A stretch of DNA of 64,000 nucleotides from JAJXWB01 sp046349085 (GTDB lineage: Bacteria > Pseudomonadota > Alphaproteobacteria > Rhizobiales > Beijerinckiaceae): NCBI GenBank assembly GCA_046349085.1, contig JAXMDA010000006.1:1-64000 (forward strand). The letters run 5' to 3'. The position numbers and the translations under genes are program-made. Every line of letters starts with the position of its first letter. Within the stretch, counting starts at the first letter, position 1. A model generated the notes under the pieces. It made no database searches. It worked only from the letters and a program-made list of their open reading frames with translations, and was not told the DNA's origin. Below are positions 1-9,325 of the stretch, in pieces.

Positions 1-600
1 TGCGCGCCGCGCCATGCGGGACGGCGAATTGCGGCTGCTGTTCGTCTCGCCGGAGCGGCTGATGATGGACGGGCTGCTCGCCGAATTGCGACGCGCGGGG
101 CCGCGGCGGCTGGCGATCGACGAGGCGCATTGCGTCTCCGAATGGGGCCATGATTTCCGGCCCGAGTACCGGCAGATCGGCGCGGCGGTCGAGGAGCTCG
201 GCGGCATTCAGGCGATCGGCCTCACCGCCACGGCCGACAAGGCGACGCGCGCCGATATCGCCCAGCGCCTGTTCTCCACGCCGCCGGAGGTTTTCCTGCA
301 TTCGTTCGACCGGCCGAACATCGAGCTGAATTTCGCCGCCAAGGACCAGCCGCGACGGCAATTGGCCCGCTTTCTCGACCGCCACCGCGGGGCGAGCGGC
401 ATCGTCTATTGCGGCTCGCGCGACCGCACCGAGCGGCTCGCGGACTATTTCGCCGAGCAGGGCCATGAGGCGGTCGCCTACCATGCGGGGCTGGATCAAT
501 CCGTCCGCAATCGCAACCAGGACCGCTTCCTGCAGGAGGACGGCGTGATCGCGGTGGCGACCATCGCCTTCGGCATGGGCGTCAACAAGCCGGACGTCCG
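1..600 (+). pseudogene. recQ: ATP-dependent DNA helicase RecQ, 5' part (interrupted, also cut by window edge)
   Basis: RecQ is a 3'-5' superfamily 2 DNA helicase used in recombination and replication-fork repair. The reading frame enters open from beyond base 1 (codons begin at base 2), so the N-terminus and Walker A are outside the window. Visible here are the DEAH box with the RecQ-specific aromatic-rich loop (DEAHCVSEWGHDFRPEY), motif III (GLTATADKATRADI), motif IV (GIVYCGSRDRTERLADYF) and the start of motif V (VATIAFGMGVNKPDVR). The frame is broken inside motif V at base 600, where the IS1-type element begins. Translation would read into the element and stop at 652, adding a foreign tail of about 17 residues. 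The 3' part resumes in frame at 4059. The product should lack the remaining helicase core, zinc, RQC and HRDC regions, so I call it inactivated. Confidence 0.93.
593..600 (+). repeat. Target site duplication, left copy (GACGTCCG)
   Basis: The eight bases GACGTCCG directly precede the left inverted repeat and recur exactly at 4051-4058 directly after the right inverted repeat. In the uninterrupted gene the sequence encodes D-V-R of RecQ motif V. An 8-bp duplication fits IS1-family insertion, which usually gives 8-9 bp. Confidence 0.95.
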
Positions 601-622
601 GGTAGTGCCTGAATTTGAAATT
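601..622 (+). repeat. Terminal inverted repeat, left end in window
   Basis: The end reads GGTAGTGCCTGAATTTGAA, then three further bases. It matches the complement of 4029-4050 at 21 of 22 positions, with the first 19 identical. The 5' GGT is typical of IS1-family ends. Relative to the transposase this is the downstream (right) end. Confidence 0.93.
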
Positions 623-637
623 GGCGGTCAGCGCGAT

Positions 638-985
638 TCACGCCGCAACTGATTTGAAGACGATTTGTCCGTGCCGATCGGCGGCGTCAGCTGCGTGCGG
701 CCGAGAGATAATTTCGATGTCCTGGTCGAAGGCCGTGAGGAACGACATCAAGCGTTCCACCGAATACTCGCGGAAATGGCCTTTGAACAGGCGTGAGACC
801 TCGGGTTGGGTGATACCCATGACGGCGCCGGCCTTGGCCTGCGTCAGCTTGCGCTCGCTCGCGAGCCGATAGAGCTCGGCGACAATTTGCGCCTTCAGGA
901 AGTGTGGTCCAGCGTCCGGCAGCCCGAGATCGGCGAAGATGTTCGGGCCGCTATCGTGAACGTCGATGGAGGTTCTGGCGCTCAT
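638..985 (-). CDS. XRE/HigA-like antitoxin, helix-turn-helix
   Basis: A 115-residue protein of the XRE/HTH_37 type. A helix-turn-helix lies at about residues 45-75 (LTQAKAGAVMGITQPEVSRL), followed by the FKGHFREYSVERLMSFLTAF segment typical of antitoxins paired with Gp49/RelE-like toxins. It overlaps the upstream toxin by the 4 bases ATGA, so the pair is translationally coupled in the toxin-first order seen in higBA modules. It should neutralise the toxin and repress the shared promoter. A palindrome lies in that promoter at 1377-1394. The gene is the last one before the left inverted repeat of the transposon. The family call is secure; the exact partner specificity is inferred from adjacency. 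Confidence 0.88.
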   Translation of the reverse strand: MSARTSIDVHDSGPNIFADLGLPDAGPHFLKAQIVAELYRLASERKLTQAKAGAVMGITQPEVSRLFKGHFREYSVERLMSFLTAFDQDIEIISRPHAADAADRHGQIVFKSVAA

Positions 986-1365
986 GGCTGTGTTCCTGAC
1001 TTCAGACGATTGTTGTGATCGGCTTCTGCGTCTTTAAGACGCGTCTTGATGAGATCGATGTCGGTGCGCGGTGTCTTGATGCCTGCTTTCGACTTCTTCT
1101 TGAAGGCGTGAACGACGTAGATCGCGGAGCCGAAGCGGACGGTGTAGACGGCGCGGTAGGCGTCGCCGTCGTGGGATTCAATCAATTCGACGACGCCGCT
1201 GCCGAGCCCCTTGAGGGGTTTGGCTGAGGGTGGATGCTGGCCGAGTTGGGCCAGGTAGAATTCGAATCCGAATGCCTCTTGGACGGCTTGAGGAAACGCC
1301 ATGTAGTCTTTGCGGCTTGAGCCAATCCATCGGAGCGGCTTGGGCACGGGTCGCGGCGTGATCAT
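982..1365 (-). CDS. RelE/HigB-like (phage Gp49-type) toxin
   Basis: A 127-residue protein with the family signature KPLKGLGSGVVELIE, then DAYRAVYTVRFGSAIYVVHA and FKKKSKAGIKTPRTDIDLI. Known members of this fold are ribosome-dependent mRNA interferases that inhibit translation; that activity is inferred here. The start is ATG at 1365, preceded by GGAG on the coding strand. It is the first gene of the two-gene toxin-antitoxin operon and overlaps the antitoxin by ATGA. In a mobile element the module would act as an addiction device and might explain maintenance of the insertion in recQ. Length and motifs are complete, with no sign of decay. Confidence 0.88.
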   Translation of the reverse strand: MITPRPVPKPLRWIGSSRKDYMAFPQAVQEAFGFEFYLAQLGQHPPSAKPLKGLGSGVVELIESHDGDAYRAVYTVRFGSAIYVVHAFKKKSKAGIKTPRTDIDLIKTRLKDAEADHNNRLKSGTQP

Positions 1366-1370
1366 ACTCG

Positions 1371-1402
1371 CTCCATTATGAGCATATCGTCATATTTGTC
1401 AA
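1371..1402 (-). promoter_or_regulatory. Toxin-antitoxin promoter with overlapping palindromic operator
   Basis: On the minus strand TTGACA (1402-1397) is followed after 16 bases by CATAAT (1380-1375). The spacer and -10 contain an imperfect palindrome, TATGA-CG-ATAT-GC-TCATA (1394-1377; 14 of 18 positions symmetric). GGAG at 1374-1371 lies 5 bases before the toxin ATG. If this -10 is used, transcription would start very close to the ATG and the message may be almost leaderless. The arrangement fits autorepression by the XRE antitoxin. Confidence 0.68.
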
Positions 1403-1434
1403 GATCGCGAATGCGGCCGGAAAATCAGGGCGCT

Positions 1435-2325
1435 CTATGGCGTCTTTGGTTGCCTTGGCTTGTAAGGGCCGCGCGGCTTGGCCGGCGGGGCCATCGCATC
1501 CATTCGATTCACGATGTCTTCAAATGACCAGAGGGTCTTGCTGACGCCTGCCGCCATCGCGGGTGTGACCTTCAGGGTCTGATGGATGCGAATGAAGTTG
1601 TAGTGGACGAAATGCAGGGCAAGCGCATGGATGTGGTTCTCGATGCGTTTGCTGAAGGCGTTGGTGAGCCGGGTGAAGCGACGCAGCGCCATTCGGATCG
1701 TGAGATTGTGCCGCTCGACCATCGAGGTGGAGATATGCGCGGGATCCGGCGTGCCCTCGATGCGCTTGCGTTCGGCCGCGACGATTTGCGCTGGACTGTA
1801 TCGGGCTTGGCCGGGCACTGCAGGCGCCTCGCCGTAAATCTTGACGAGCTGGCCGAAGTCGATGTCTGCGCCAAAGGCGTCTTCGACAGCCTCGAGATAG
1901 GCGGAATGACCGTCGGTTGTGAGCTGGACGCGGTTCGCGAGCCGCGACTTGAGATCTTCCATGAGAAGTCCTGCGGAGATTGCTGAACGGTCGCCGACGA
2001 ACCATGAGATCAGGAGCTTCGATTGGGCCTCGATCGCGGTCCATGTCCAGACGTCGCCGGCGCCGAGCGGCGGGTTCTTGGCGAACGGGACGTTCTTTTG
2101 CTTGGCGTAGCAGAACGACCAGATCTCATCGCACTGGACGCGCGTCGCGGTAATATTGCGAACCTCCTGATCGTGGATCGCTTGAGAAGCAGCGCCAGCG
2201 CTTTTCAGGAGGGTGTCGATCGTATTCGGATCGACATTTAAGACGCGCCCGATCGACCGCATGGACGCGCCTTCGACCAGCATGTGCAGAATCTGCGTGC
2301 GCTTCGCGACGGAGAGACGGTTCAC
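1435..2325 (-). CDS. IS1-family transposase (single reading frame)
   Basis: A 296-residue DDE transposase. The N-terminal helix-turn-helix (GASMRSIGRVLNVDPNTID) corresponds to the InsA part of IS1. The catalytic part follows: first Asp in VQCDEIWSF, second Asp in LTTDGHSAY, Glu in MVERHNLTIR, then the IS1-typical RRFTRLTNAFSKRIENHIHAL. In classical IS1, InsA and InsB are joined by frameshifting; here both parts are in one frame. The start is GTG at 2325, only 6 bases after the stop of the preceding 105-residue gene, with GAGGA as ribosome binding site. Its translation may therefore depend on the cargo transcript. The proline/lysine-rich C-terminus (KPRGPYKPRQPK) may contact DNA. All catalytic residues are present. 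Confidence 0.95.
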   Translation of the reverse strand: MNRLSVAKRTQILHMLVEGASMRSIGRVLNVDPNTIDTLLKSAGAASQAIHDQEVRNITATRVQCDEIWSFCYAKQKNVPFAKNPPLGAGDVWTWTAIEAQSKLLISWFVGDRSAISAGLLMEDLKSRLANRVQLTTDGHSAYLEAVEDAFGADIDFGQLVKIYGEAPAVPGQARYSPAQIVAAERKRIEGTPDPAHISTSMVERHNLTIRMALRRFTRLTNAFSKRIENHIHALALHFVHYNFIRIHQTLKVTPAMAAGVSKTLWSFEDIVNRMDAMAPPAKPRGPYKPRQPKTP

Positions 2326-2331
2326 GCGCGG

Positions 2332-2649
2332 TCATCCTCGCAGGACGAGGGAAGTGGCGCGACGATTCGAGCGGTTTTTCTTTGGCGCGCCGATAGGCGG
2401 CGGCAGAGGACCGGGCGGGGTCAGGAACTGCGGTCGACCAGCGGTGCCGCGAGTGACGGGAAATCCTTCGTATGTATCAGGAAGGTCTGGCATGAGCTGT
2501 TCTTGACCGCGGATTGTCATAACGTGAATGCTGTCATCAGGGCCGAACGGGATCATAATGATCGCCAGTTGCGGCGTTAGCTTGTATTCGGCGTCAAGGC
2601 GTTCTGCTGCTTGGATGACTGCTTCCTTGCACATTGTGCTGTCCCACAA
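2332..2649 (-). CDS. Small proline-rich protein of unknown function, overlaps peptidase gene
   Basis: A 105-residue protein I do not recognise. Residues 8-55 look folded (AAERLDAEYKLTPQLAIIMI, then IHVMTIRGQEQLMPDLP). The C-terminal third is proline-rich (TPPGPLPPPIGAP) and ends in a basic tail. The start overlaps the end of the trypsin-like peptidase gene by 56 bases in another frame, and the stop is 6 bases before the transposase start, so the three are probably co-translated. The pattern LPDTYEGFPVTRG vaguely recalls the leader region found in front of Nal1-like trypsin-type domains. That is a weak impression only. It could be a partner, inhibitor or substrate of the peptidase. A start at 2634 is also possible. 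Confidence 0.6.
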   Translation of the reverse strand: MWDSTMCKEAVIQAAERLDAEYKLTPQLAIIMIPFGPDDSIHVMTIRGQEQLMPDLPDTYEGFPVTRGTAGRPQFLTPPGPLPPPIGAPKKNRSNRRATSLVLRG

Positions 2650-3718
2650 GGCCGACTTGGAGGCGGTTCAAGACCTCCTCCATCGGCAAGAGGTAGGTCA
2701 TGCGATCGTTGAAATTGACGCAGAAGATGATGCCAACGGCCTCGTATTGACCGTTCTTTTCCCAGACGACGAGCGAGCCGGAGTCGCCTGGGCGGGCAAA
2801 AGTATTGGTCACGGGATCGCGGATCATCAGGACATCATTGAAGTGGACAGGGCTTTTGAAGGCCGGGTCATTCATGAGGACTTCGATAGTCCCGATAGCC
2901 TGGCCGGTCAGAAATCCAGATGTGAGATCGGTCGTTCGTCCGACTTTCCAGACGGGCGTATGGCGAGCTTTCCTGACGTCAGAAGTCTTGGCGACGGTGA
3001 CCGGCGTATCGAAATGCTGTCCTTGATGGGACGTCACGCGGCTTGGATCTGTGATCTCGAAGATCGCGAGGTCGAGGTTGCCGGCGATCGGGACGTTATC
3101 GGGCGTGCCGGTGACCCATGGTGCGCAATGAGCATGATGGCCGATTGTGAATGGATCGAGGTTGCCGGGTTGGGCATCGACGAGGCCCGGCGCAAGGATC
3201 GGCATGCCGGGTTTGGTCAGGCTATATTTGCCGGTGACGTGATTGTTGGTCAGCCCGTAGAGCTTGCTATTCTTGGTAACGAGGCAGCCCAGCGTGCCGG
3301 TCGCCGGTCTGTCGGCGGCCGATATCGAAGAACCGCAGGGGTAGAGCCCGCCGTAGAGGGCCGCCGAGGGAGCGAGGCTGACCGCGCTGGTCGGCAAGGT
3401 TGGCTGCGGCTTTTTGAGACGCTGGTAGGAAATTGCGTGGCCGCTGCGCGTGCGGCTCGGAAGGGCCGTCTCGTCGCGGCGAGAGGGCATTATTTCTAGG
3501 CCAACGATGATTTCTTGAAGGCCGGCCGCTATAGAAACAACATTGACCTTGCATGCGCGCAGTACGATGAGAGCTGCGCTTTGGTCAAAGCTGGAAGGAA
3601 ATAAGCTTACATCCTGCTCCAGCCGCTCTTCTTCGAACTCAGATGTCTGGAAATTGAGGGCTTTCTCTTTTGTGATCCAGGCTTTGAATGCTCGTGCATC
3701 GTGATCGATATCGGCCAT
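2594..3718 (-). CDS. Trypsin-like (chymotrypsin-fold, Nal1-like) serine peptidase, transposon cargo
   Basis: A 374-residue protein with a complete apparent catalytic triad: His160 in GLTNNHV, Asp216 in GNLDLAIFEI and Ser313 in PGDSGSLVV. GTLGCLVTK before the His and WKVGRTTDLTSG before the Ser are hallmarks of the Nal1-like/trypsin-like peptidase group found in many bacteria. Residues 1-130 form a separate N-terminal region without a recognised domain. It has no signal peptide or membrane segment, so a cytoplasmic role is expected. It lies 42 bases after the 73-residue gene and overlaps the 105-residue gene. Trypsin-like domains occur in some bacterial conflict systems, but no partner of a known system is present here. 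The fold call is confident; the biological role is unknown. Confidence 0.85.
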   Translation of the reverse strand: MADIDHDARAFKAWITKEKALNFQTSEFEEERLEQDVSLFPSSFDQSAALIVLRACKVNVVSIAAGLQEIIVGLEIMPSRRDETALPSRTRSGHAISYQRLKKPQPTLPTSAVSLAPSAALYGGLYPCGSSISAADRPATGTLGCLVTKNSKLYGLTNNHVTGKYSLTKPGMPILAPGLVDAQPGNLDPFTIGHHAHCAPWVTGTPDNVPIAGNLDLAIFEITDPSRVTSHQGQHFDTPVTVAKTSDVRKARHTPVWKVGRTTDLTSGFLTGQAIGTIEVLMNDPAFKSPVHFNDVLMIRDPVTNTFARPGDSGSLVVWEKNGQYEAVGIIFCVNFNDRMTYLLPMEEVLNRLQVGLVGQHNVQGSSHPSSRTP

Positions 3719-3760
3719 AGGACTGCTCCGGATAATCCAGAGCGGAGTAACGGAGGAATG

Positions 3761-3982
3761 TTAACGCTCTCTCGTTTTCGGGCGTACTTCGAGCGTTGCT
3801 CCGGACTTTGAACGGGGCGATCGAACCTGAAGGCGCATTTTGGCAGCCTCGGTCGCCTCATCCGTTTGTCCGGTTGCAATACGGACGACGACGGCGGCCG
3901 CGGCGATCGGGTCATGCGGTCGATATTCGCCTTTGGGGCCACGAGCCATGTCGGTCGGTCCGATGTGTTCGAATCTGAGCAT
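3761..3982 (-). CDS. Small basic hypothetical protein, first gene of transposon cargo
   Basis: A 73-residue protein; a shorter form from the Met at residue 12 (MARGPKGEYRPHDPI) is possible. The RGPKGE-x-RP-x-D start is one I associate with small basic hypothetical proteins of Rhizobiales, but this is from memory and not a firm family call. A short alanine/valine-rich helix (AAAAVVVRIATG) is followed by a basic tail. It sits 42 bases upstream of the peptidase and about 68 bases inside the right inverted repeat, so the cargo promoter should lie at 3983-4050. That stretch is AT-richer, but I see no well-spaced -35/-10 pair. Confidence 0.5.
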   Translation of the reverse strand: MLRFEHIGPTDMARGPKGEYRPHDPIAAAAVVVRIATGQTDEATEAAKMRLQVRSPRSKSGATLEVRPKTRER

Positions 3983-4028
3983 GGGTATGGTCTGCCTTTA
4001 GGGATTAAAAGACAATGTGGGGATTCTG

Positions 4029-4050
4029 AAATTCAAATTCAGGCACTACC
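4029..4050 (-). repeat. Terminal inverted repeat, right end in window
   Basis: Read on the minus strand it begins GGTAGTGCCTGAATTTGAA, identical to the other end for 19 bases. Relative to the transposase this is the upstream (left) end, where IS1-family promoters usually sit partly inside the repeat. Confidence 0.93.
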
Positions 4051-4058
4051 GACGTCCG
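4051..4058 (+). repeat. Target site duplication, right copy (GACGTCCG)
   Basis: An exact second copy of 593-600. It continues directly into CTTCGTCGCGCAC, which restores the RecQ sequence D-V-R-F-V-A-H. Confidence 0.95.
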
Positions 4059-4965
4059 CTTCGTCGCGCACGCAGACATGCCATCGTCGGTCGAGGCTTA
4101 CTACCAGGAGATCGGCCGCGCCGGCCGCGACGGCCTGCCCGCCGACACGCTGACGCTCTACGGCCTCGACGACATGGCCTTCCGGCGCCGCCAGATCGAC
4201 CAGAAGGATCTGACCGACGAGCGGCGGCGGATCGAGCATACGCGTTTTTCGGCGCTCGCCATGCTCTGCGAGACGCCCGCGTGCCGACGCCAGACCCTGC
4301 TCGCCTATTTCGACGAGAAAACAGAGCGTTGCGGCCGCTGCGACGTCTGTCTCGGCCGGGTCTCCGCCTATGACGGCACGATCGACGCGCAGAAGGCGCT
4401 GTCGGCGGTCTGGCGCACCGGCGAGCGTTTCGGCGCGGCCTATCTGGCGGACGTCCTGCGCGGAGAAGCGAGCGACGCAATCCGCCGCAATGGCCACGAT
4501 TCCATCAAGACCTTCGGCGCCGGCGCCGACCGCTCGAAGCACGAATGGGCTTCGATCCTGCGCCAGCTCTTCGCCGCCGGCGCGCTGGCGACGGCCAGCG
4601 ACGAGCACGGCGGTTTCGCCCTGACGCAAAAGGGCGCCGACATCCTGCGCGGATGCGAGACGATGCGCCTGCGCAGCGACCCCCTGACCCCGCGCGAGCG
4701 CAAGGCGCGCCGGGGTGCGGCGAACGAAGGCGGCGCGGCGCCGGACGAGCGCGTCCTGACGGCGCTCAAGCGCAAGCGGCTGGAGCTTGCCCGCGAGGAG
4801 GGCGTTCCGGCCTTCGTCATTTTCGCCGACCGGACCCTGATCGACATGGCCGCGCGCCGCCCGGCGACGCTGGACGACATGCTCGCCGTCCACGGCGTCG
4901 GCGAGCGAAAGCTCGCCCGTTACGGCGACGCTTTTCTGGAGGCGCTGGAGGAGACGCTCCGCTAG
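4059..4965 (+). pseudogene. recQ: ATP-dependent DNA helicase RecQ, 3' part
   Basis: This is the continuation of the interrupted recQ. After the second target copy the frame reads F-V-A-H-A-D-M-P-S, then the end of motif V/VI (YYQEIGRAGRDGLPAD). Next come the zinc-binding cysteines (CETPACRRQ, CGRCDVCLG), the winged-helix RQC region and a C-terminal HRDC domain (VPAFVIFADRTLIDMA to VHGVGERKLARYG). Removing 601-4058 joins it to bases 1-600 without a frame change. An internal ATG at 4078 could start a separate 295-residue product, but that would lack the ATPase and is unlikely to be a helicase. The next gene is gyrB, 112 bases downstream. Confidence 0.92.
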
Positions 4966-5077
4966 GCCGAAAATCCCCGTGCAGCGCGAGGATTTTCCTG
5001 CATTTTTCCCCGGTTTCGGATAGAGTGTCCGGCACCGAATCATGGGGCTCGAAAAGCGCCCCCGACCAAGCGAAAAA

Positions 5078-7525
<2,448 letters not shown>

Positions 7526-7565
7526 GGCGCTGCTCTCGCTCCACGCGCAATGACAGCCGATTTGG

Positions 7566-8363
7566 CTACCCTTTGCTCGCCTTGCGCGCCGCCTGCGCCT
7601 TCAGGAAGTGATCCATCATCTTCCCCGGCTCGTCGCTCTCGTAGGCGCGCGCGAACGTGTCGATGCCGGTGGCGATGGCCTGCGGCAGCGGCTGCGTCTC
7701 CCAGCGCGTAATGAGCTCCTTCTGCAGCCGGATGGCGTTCGGGCCGCAGGCGATGACCGAATCGAGAACCTTGTCCACCTCCGCATCGAGCGCCTTGTCG
7801 TCGACGACGCGCTCCAGAAACCCCCAGCTCGCGCATTCGGCTGCGGAATAGGTATCGCCGAGCAGCAGGAGCTCGCGGGTGCGGCCCCAGCCGACGAGTT
7901 GCGGCAGAACGGCGGCTTCGACGACAGAGGGAATCCCGAGCTTCACTTCCGGCATTCCATAGCGCGCGCTCGTTGACGACACGCGCATGTCGCAGGCCGC
8001 CGCTAGTTCCATGCCGGCGCCATAGCAATGGCCGTTGACACGCGCGATCACCGGGACCGGACAGCGCCGCACCGCGGCGCAGCAGCCGTGTACGCGCGTG
8101 ATGAAGGCGCGCGCCTTAGCACTGTCGAGGCCGGCCATTTCCGAAATGTCGGCGCCGCCGACGAAAGCGCGCGCGCCGGCGCCAGTCACGACGACTGCGC
8201 GAACCTCGGAATCCGCCCCAGCCTCCTCTACGCGCCGGACGAATTGCGCCATAACCGCTGAGTTCAAAGCGTTGAGCTTTGCAGAGTTGTCAATTGTTAC
8301 AAAAACGACTGTACCGCCTGCACGTTCTTCGTAGGCGGCGTCGACCACTATTGGTTCGCTCAA
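7566..8363 (-). CDS. Enoyl-CoA hydratase/isomerase family protein
   Basis: A 265-residue crotonase-fold protein. The oxyanion-hole segments are AFVGGADISEM and NGHCYGAGMELAAACD. The two acidic positions matching the hydratase glutamates are present (GMELAA and GMPEVKLGI). The block that is normally GAGGTQRL is replaced by PSVVEAAVLPQLVG, so classical enoyl-CoA hydration is not assured; isomerase, hydrolase or another acyl-CoA reaction is possible. It converges with gyrB, 40 bases away, and is divergent from the SDR at 8533. The divergent promoter region is 8364-8532. It may serve the acyl-CoA degradation genes that follow. Confidence 0.88.
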   Translation of the reverse strand: MSEPIVVDAAYEERAGGTVVFVTIDNSAKLNALNSAVMAQFVRRVEEAGADSEVRAVVVTGAGARAFVGGADISEMAGLDSAKARAFITRVHGCCAAVRRCPVPVIARVNGHCYGAGMELAAACDMRVSSTSARYGMPEVKLGIPSVVEAAVLPQLVGWGRTRELLLLGDTYSAAECASWGFLERVVDDKALDAEVDKVLDSVIACGPNAIRLQKELITRWETQPLPQAIATGIDTFARAYESDEPGKMMDHFLKAQAARKASKG

Positions 8364-8532
8364 TCGAGCCTCCTATCGCGACTCATAGATGCGCCGATGA
8401 TGGTCGCTAATAACTCGGCCGTCGAGATGCGCCGCACGCATAGGACGCTTGAGCCAATTCGGGGAATGCGGATAGGCTTGTTGCCGATAGACCGACATGT
8501 AAGGCAAAGCCGGTCAGCGGCCGGGAGGAAAA

Positions 8533-9318
8533 ATGAAGATCAGAGGCAGGATCGTCGTCGTCACGGGCGGCGCGGACGGCATCGGCAAGGGCCTGTGCGA
8601 GCGCTTCGCCGCCGAGGGCGCGAAGAAGGTCGTCGTGCTCGACCGCAATGGCGCAGGGGCCAAGGCCGTGGCCGACGCGATCGGCGGCGTCGCCTACGAA
8701 TGCGACGTCGCGAAGGAGGATCAGGTCCGGCGCATCGTCGACGAGGTCGAAAAGAACGTCGGTCCCATCTCGGTCTTCGTGTCCAACGCCGGCATCGGCG
8801 ATTTCGGCGGCCGGCAGGACGACGCTGCCTCGCAGTCCAACGAGCAGTGGCAGCGCGGCTGGGATGTGAACGTGATGGCGCATGTCTACGCCGCGCGCGC
8901 CTGCCTGCCCCATATGATCCCGCGCGGCGAAGGCTATTTCGTCAATACGGCGTCCGCCGCCGGCCTGCTCAACCAGATCGGCAACGCCTGCTACGGCGTC
9001 ACCAAGCACGCGGCCGTGGGTTTCGCCGAAATCCTGGCCATCACCCATCGCGACCAGGGCATCCGCGTTTCCGTCCTGTGCCCGCAGGCGGTCGACACGC
9101 CCCTGCTGCGCCGCGCGGGCGAAGGCTCGCAGAATGTCGATGGCGTTCTGACGCCCGCGCAGGTCGCCGACGACGTCGTCAGGGCGATGGACGAGGAGAA
9201 ATTCGAAATCCTGCCGCACCCGCAGGTGCTCGGCTACATGCGCAAGAAAACCGAGGATTATTCGCGCTGGATTGGCGGCATGGCCAAGCTCCAGCGTGCG
9301 CTGTTCCAGAAGAAGTGA
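8533..9318 (+). CDS. Short-chain dehydrogenase/reductase
   Basis: A 261-residue classical SDR. The cofactor loop is TGGADGIGKG (residues 11-20), then VSNAG (84-88), the catalytic Ser near 141 and Y154-GVT-K158. The substrate is unknown. A strong ribosome binding site (GGGAGGAAAA) precedes the ATG. The MFS gene starts 7 bases after its stop, so they are probably one operon. Asp37 after the second strand (VVLDRNG) suggests NAD rather than NADP. The neighbouring acyl-CoA genes hint at a hydroxyacyl or alcohol substrate, but this is inference. Confidence 0.9.
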   Translation: MKIRGRIVVVTGGADGIGKGLCERFAAEGAKKVVVLDRNGAGAKAVADAIGGVAYECDVAKEDQVRRIVDEVEKNVGPISVFVSNAGIGDFGGRQDDAASQSNEQWQRGWDVNVMAHVYAARACLPHMIPRGEGYFVNTASAAGLLNQIGNACYGVTKHAAVGFAEILAITHRDQGIRVSVLCPQAVDTPLLRRAGEGSQNVDGVLTPAQVADDVVRAMDEEKFEILPHPQVLGYMRKKTEDYSRWIGGMAKLQRALFQKK

Positions 9319-9325
9319 GCCAAAT

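Larger units (their letters stand above)
601..4050 (-). mobile_element. IS1-family transposon with passenger genes (toxin-antitoxin, trypsin-like peptidase)
   Basis: This is a 3450-bp element bounded by terminal inverted repeats beginning GGTAGTGCCTGAATTTGAA and flanked by a perfect 8-bp direct repeat of recQ sequence. It carries an IS1-type DDE transposase. Most IS1-family members are roughly 0.7-1.2 kb, so about 2.5 kb here is cargo. The order along the minus strand is a 73-residue protein, a trypsin-like peptidase, a 105-residue protein, the transposase, a RelE/HigB-like toxin and an XRE antitoxin. Base composition looks less GC-rich than the surrounding recQ and gyrB, which is consistent with transfer. 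Identical target duplications and near-identical ends suggest a fairly recent and probably still complete element. Family assignment rests on the transposase motifs (CDEIW, TTDG, ERHNLTIR) and the GGT terminal bases. Confidence 0.92.

Noticed and set aside
4078..4965. 3' recQ fragment as an independent gene
   Set aside because: It starts within helicase motif V/VI and continues the frame of bases 1-600 across the insertion; it is the second half of a broken gene.
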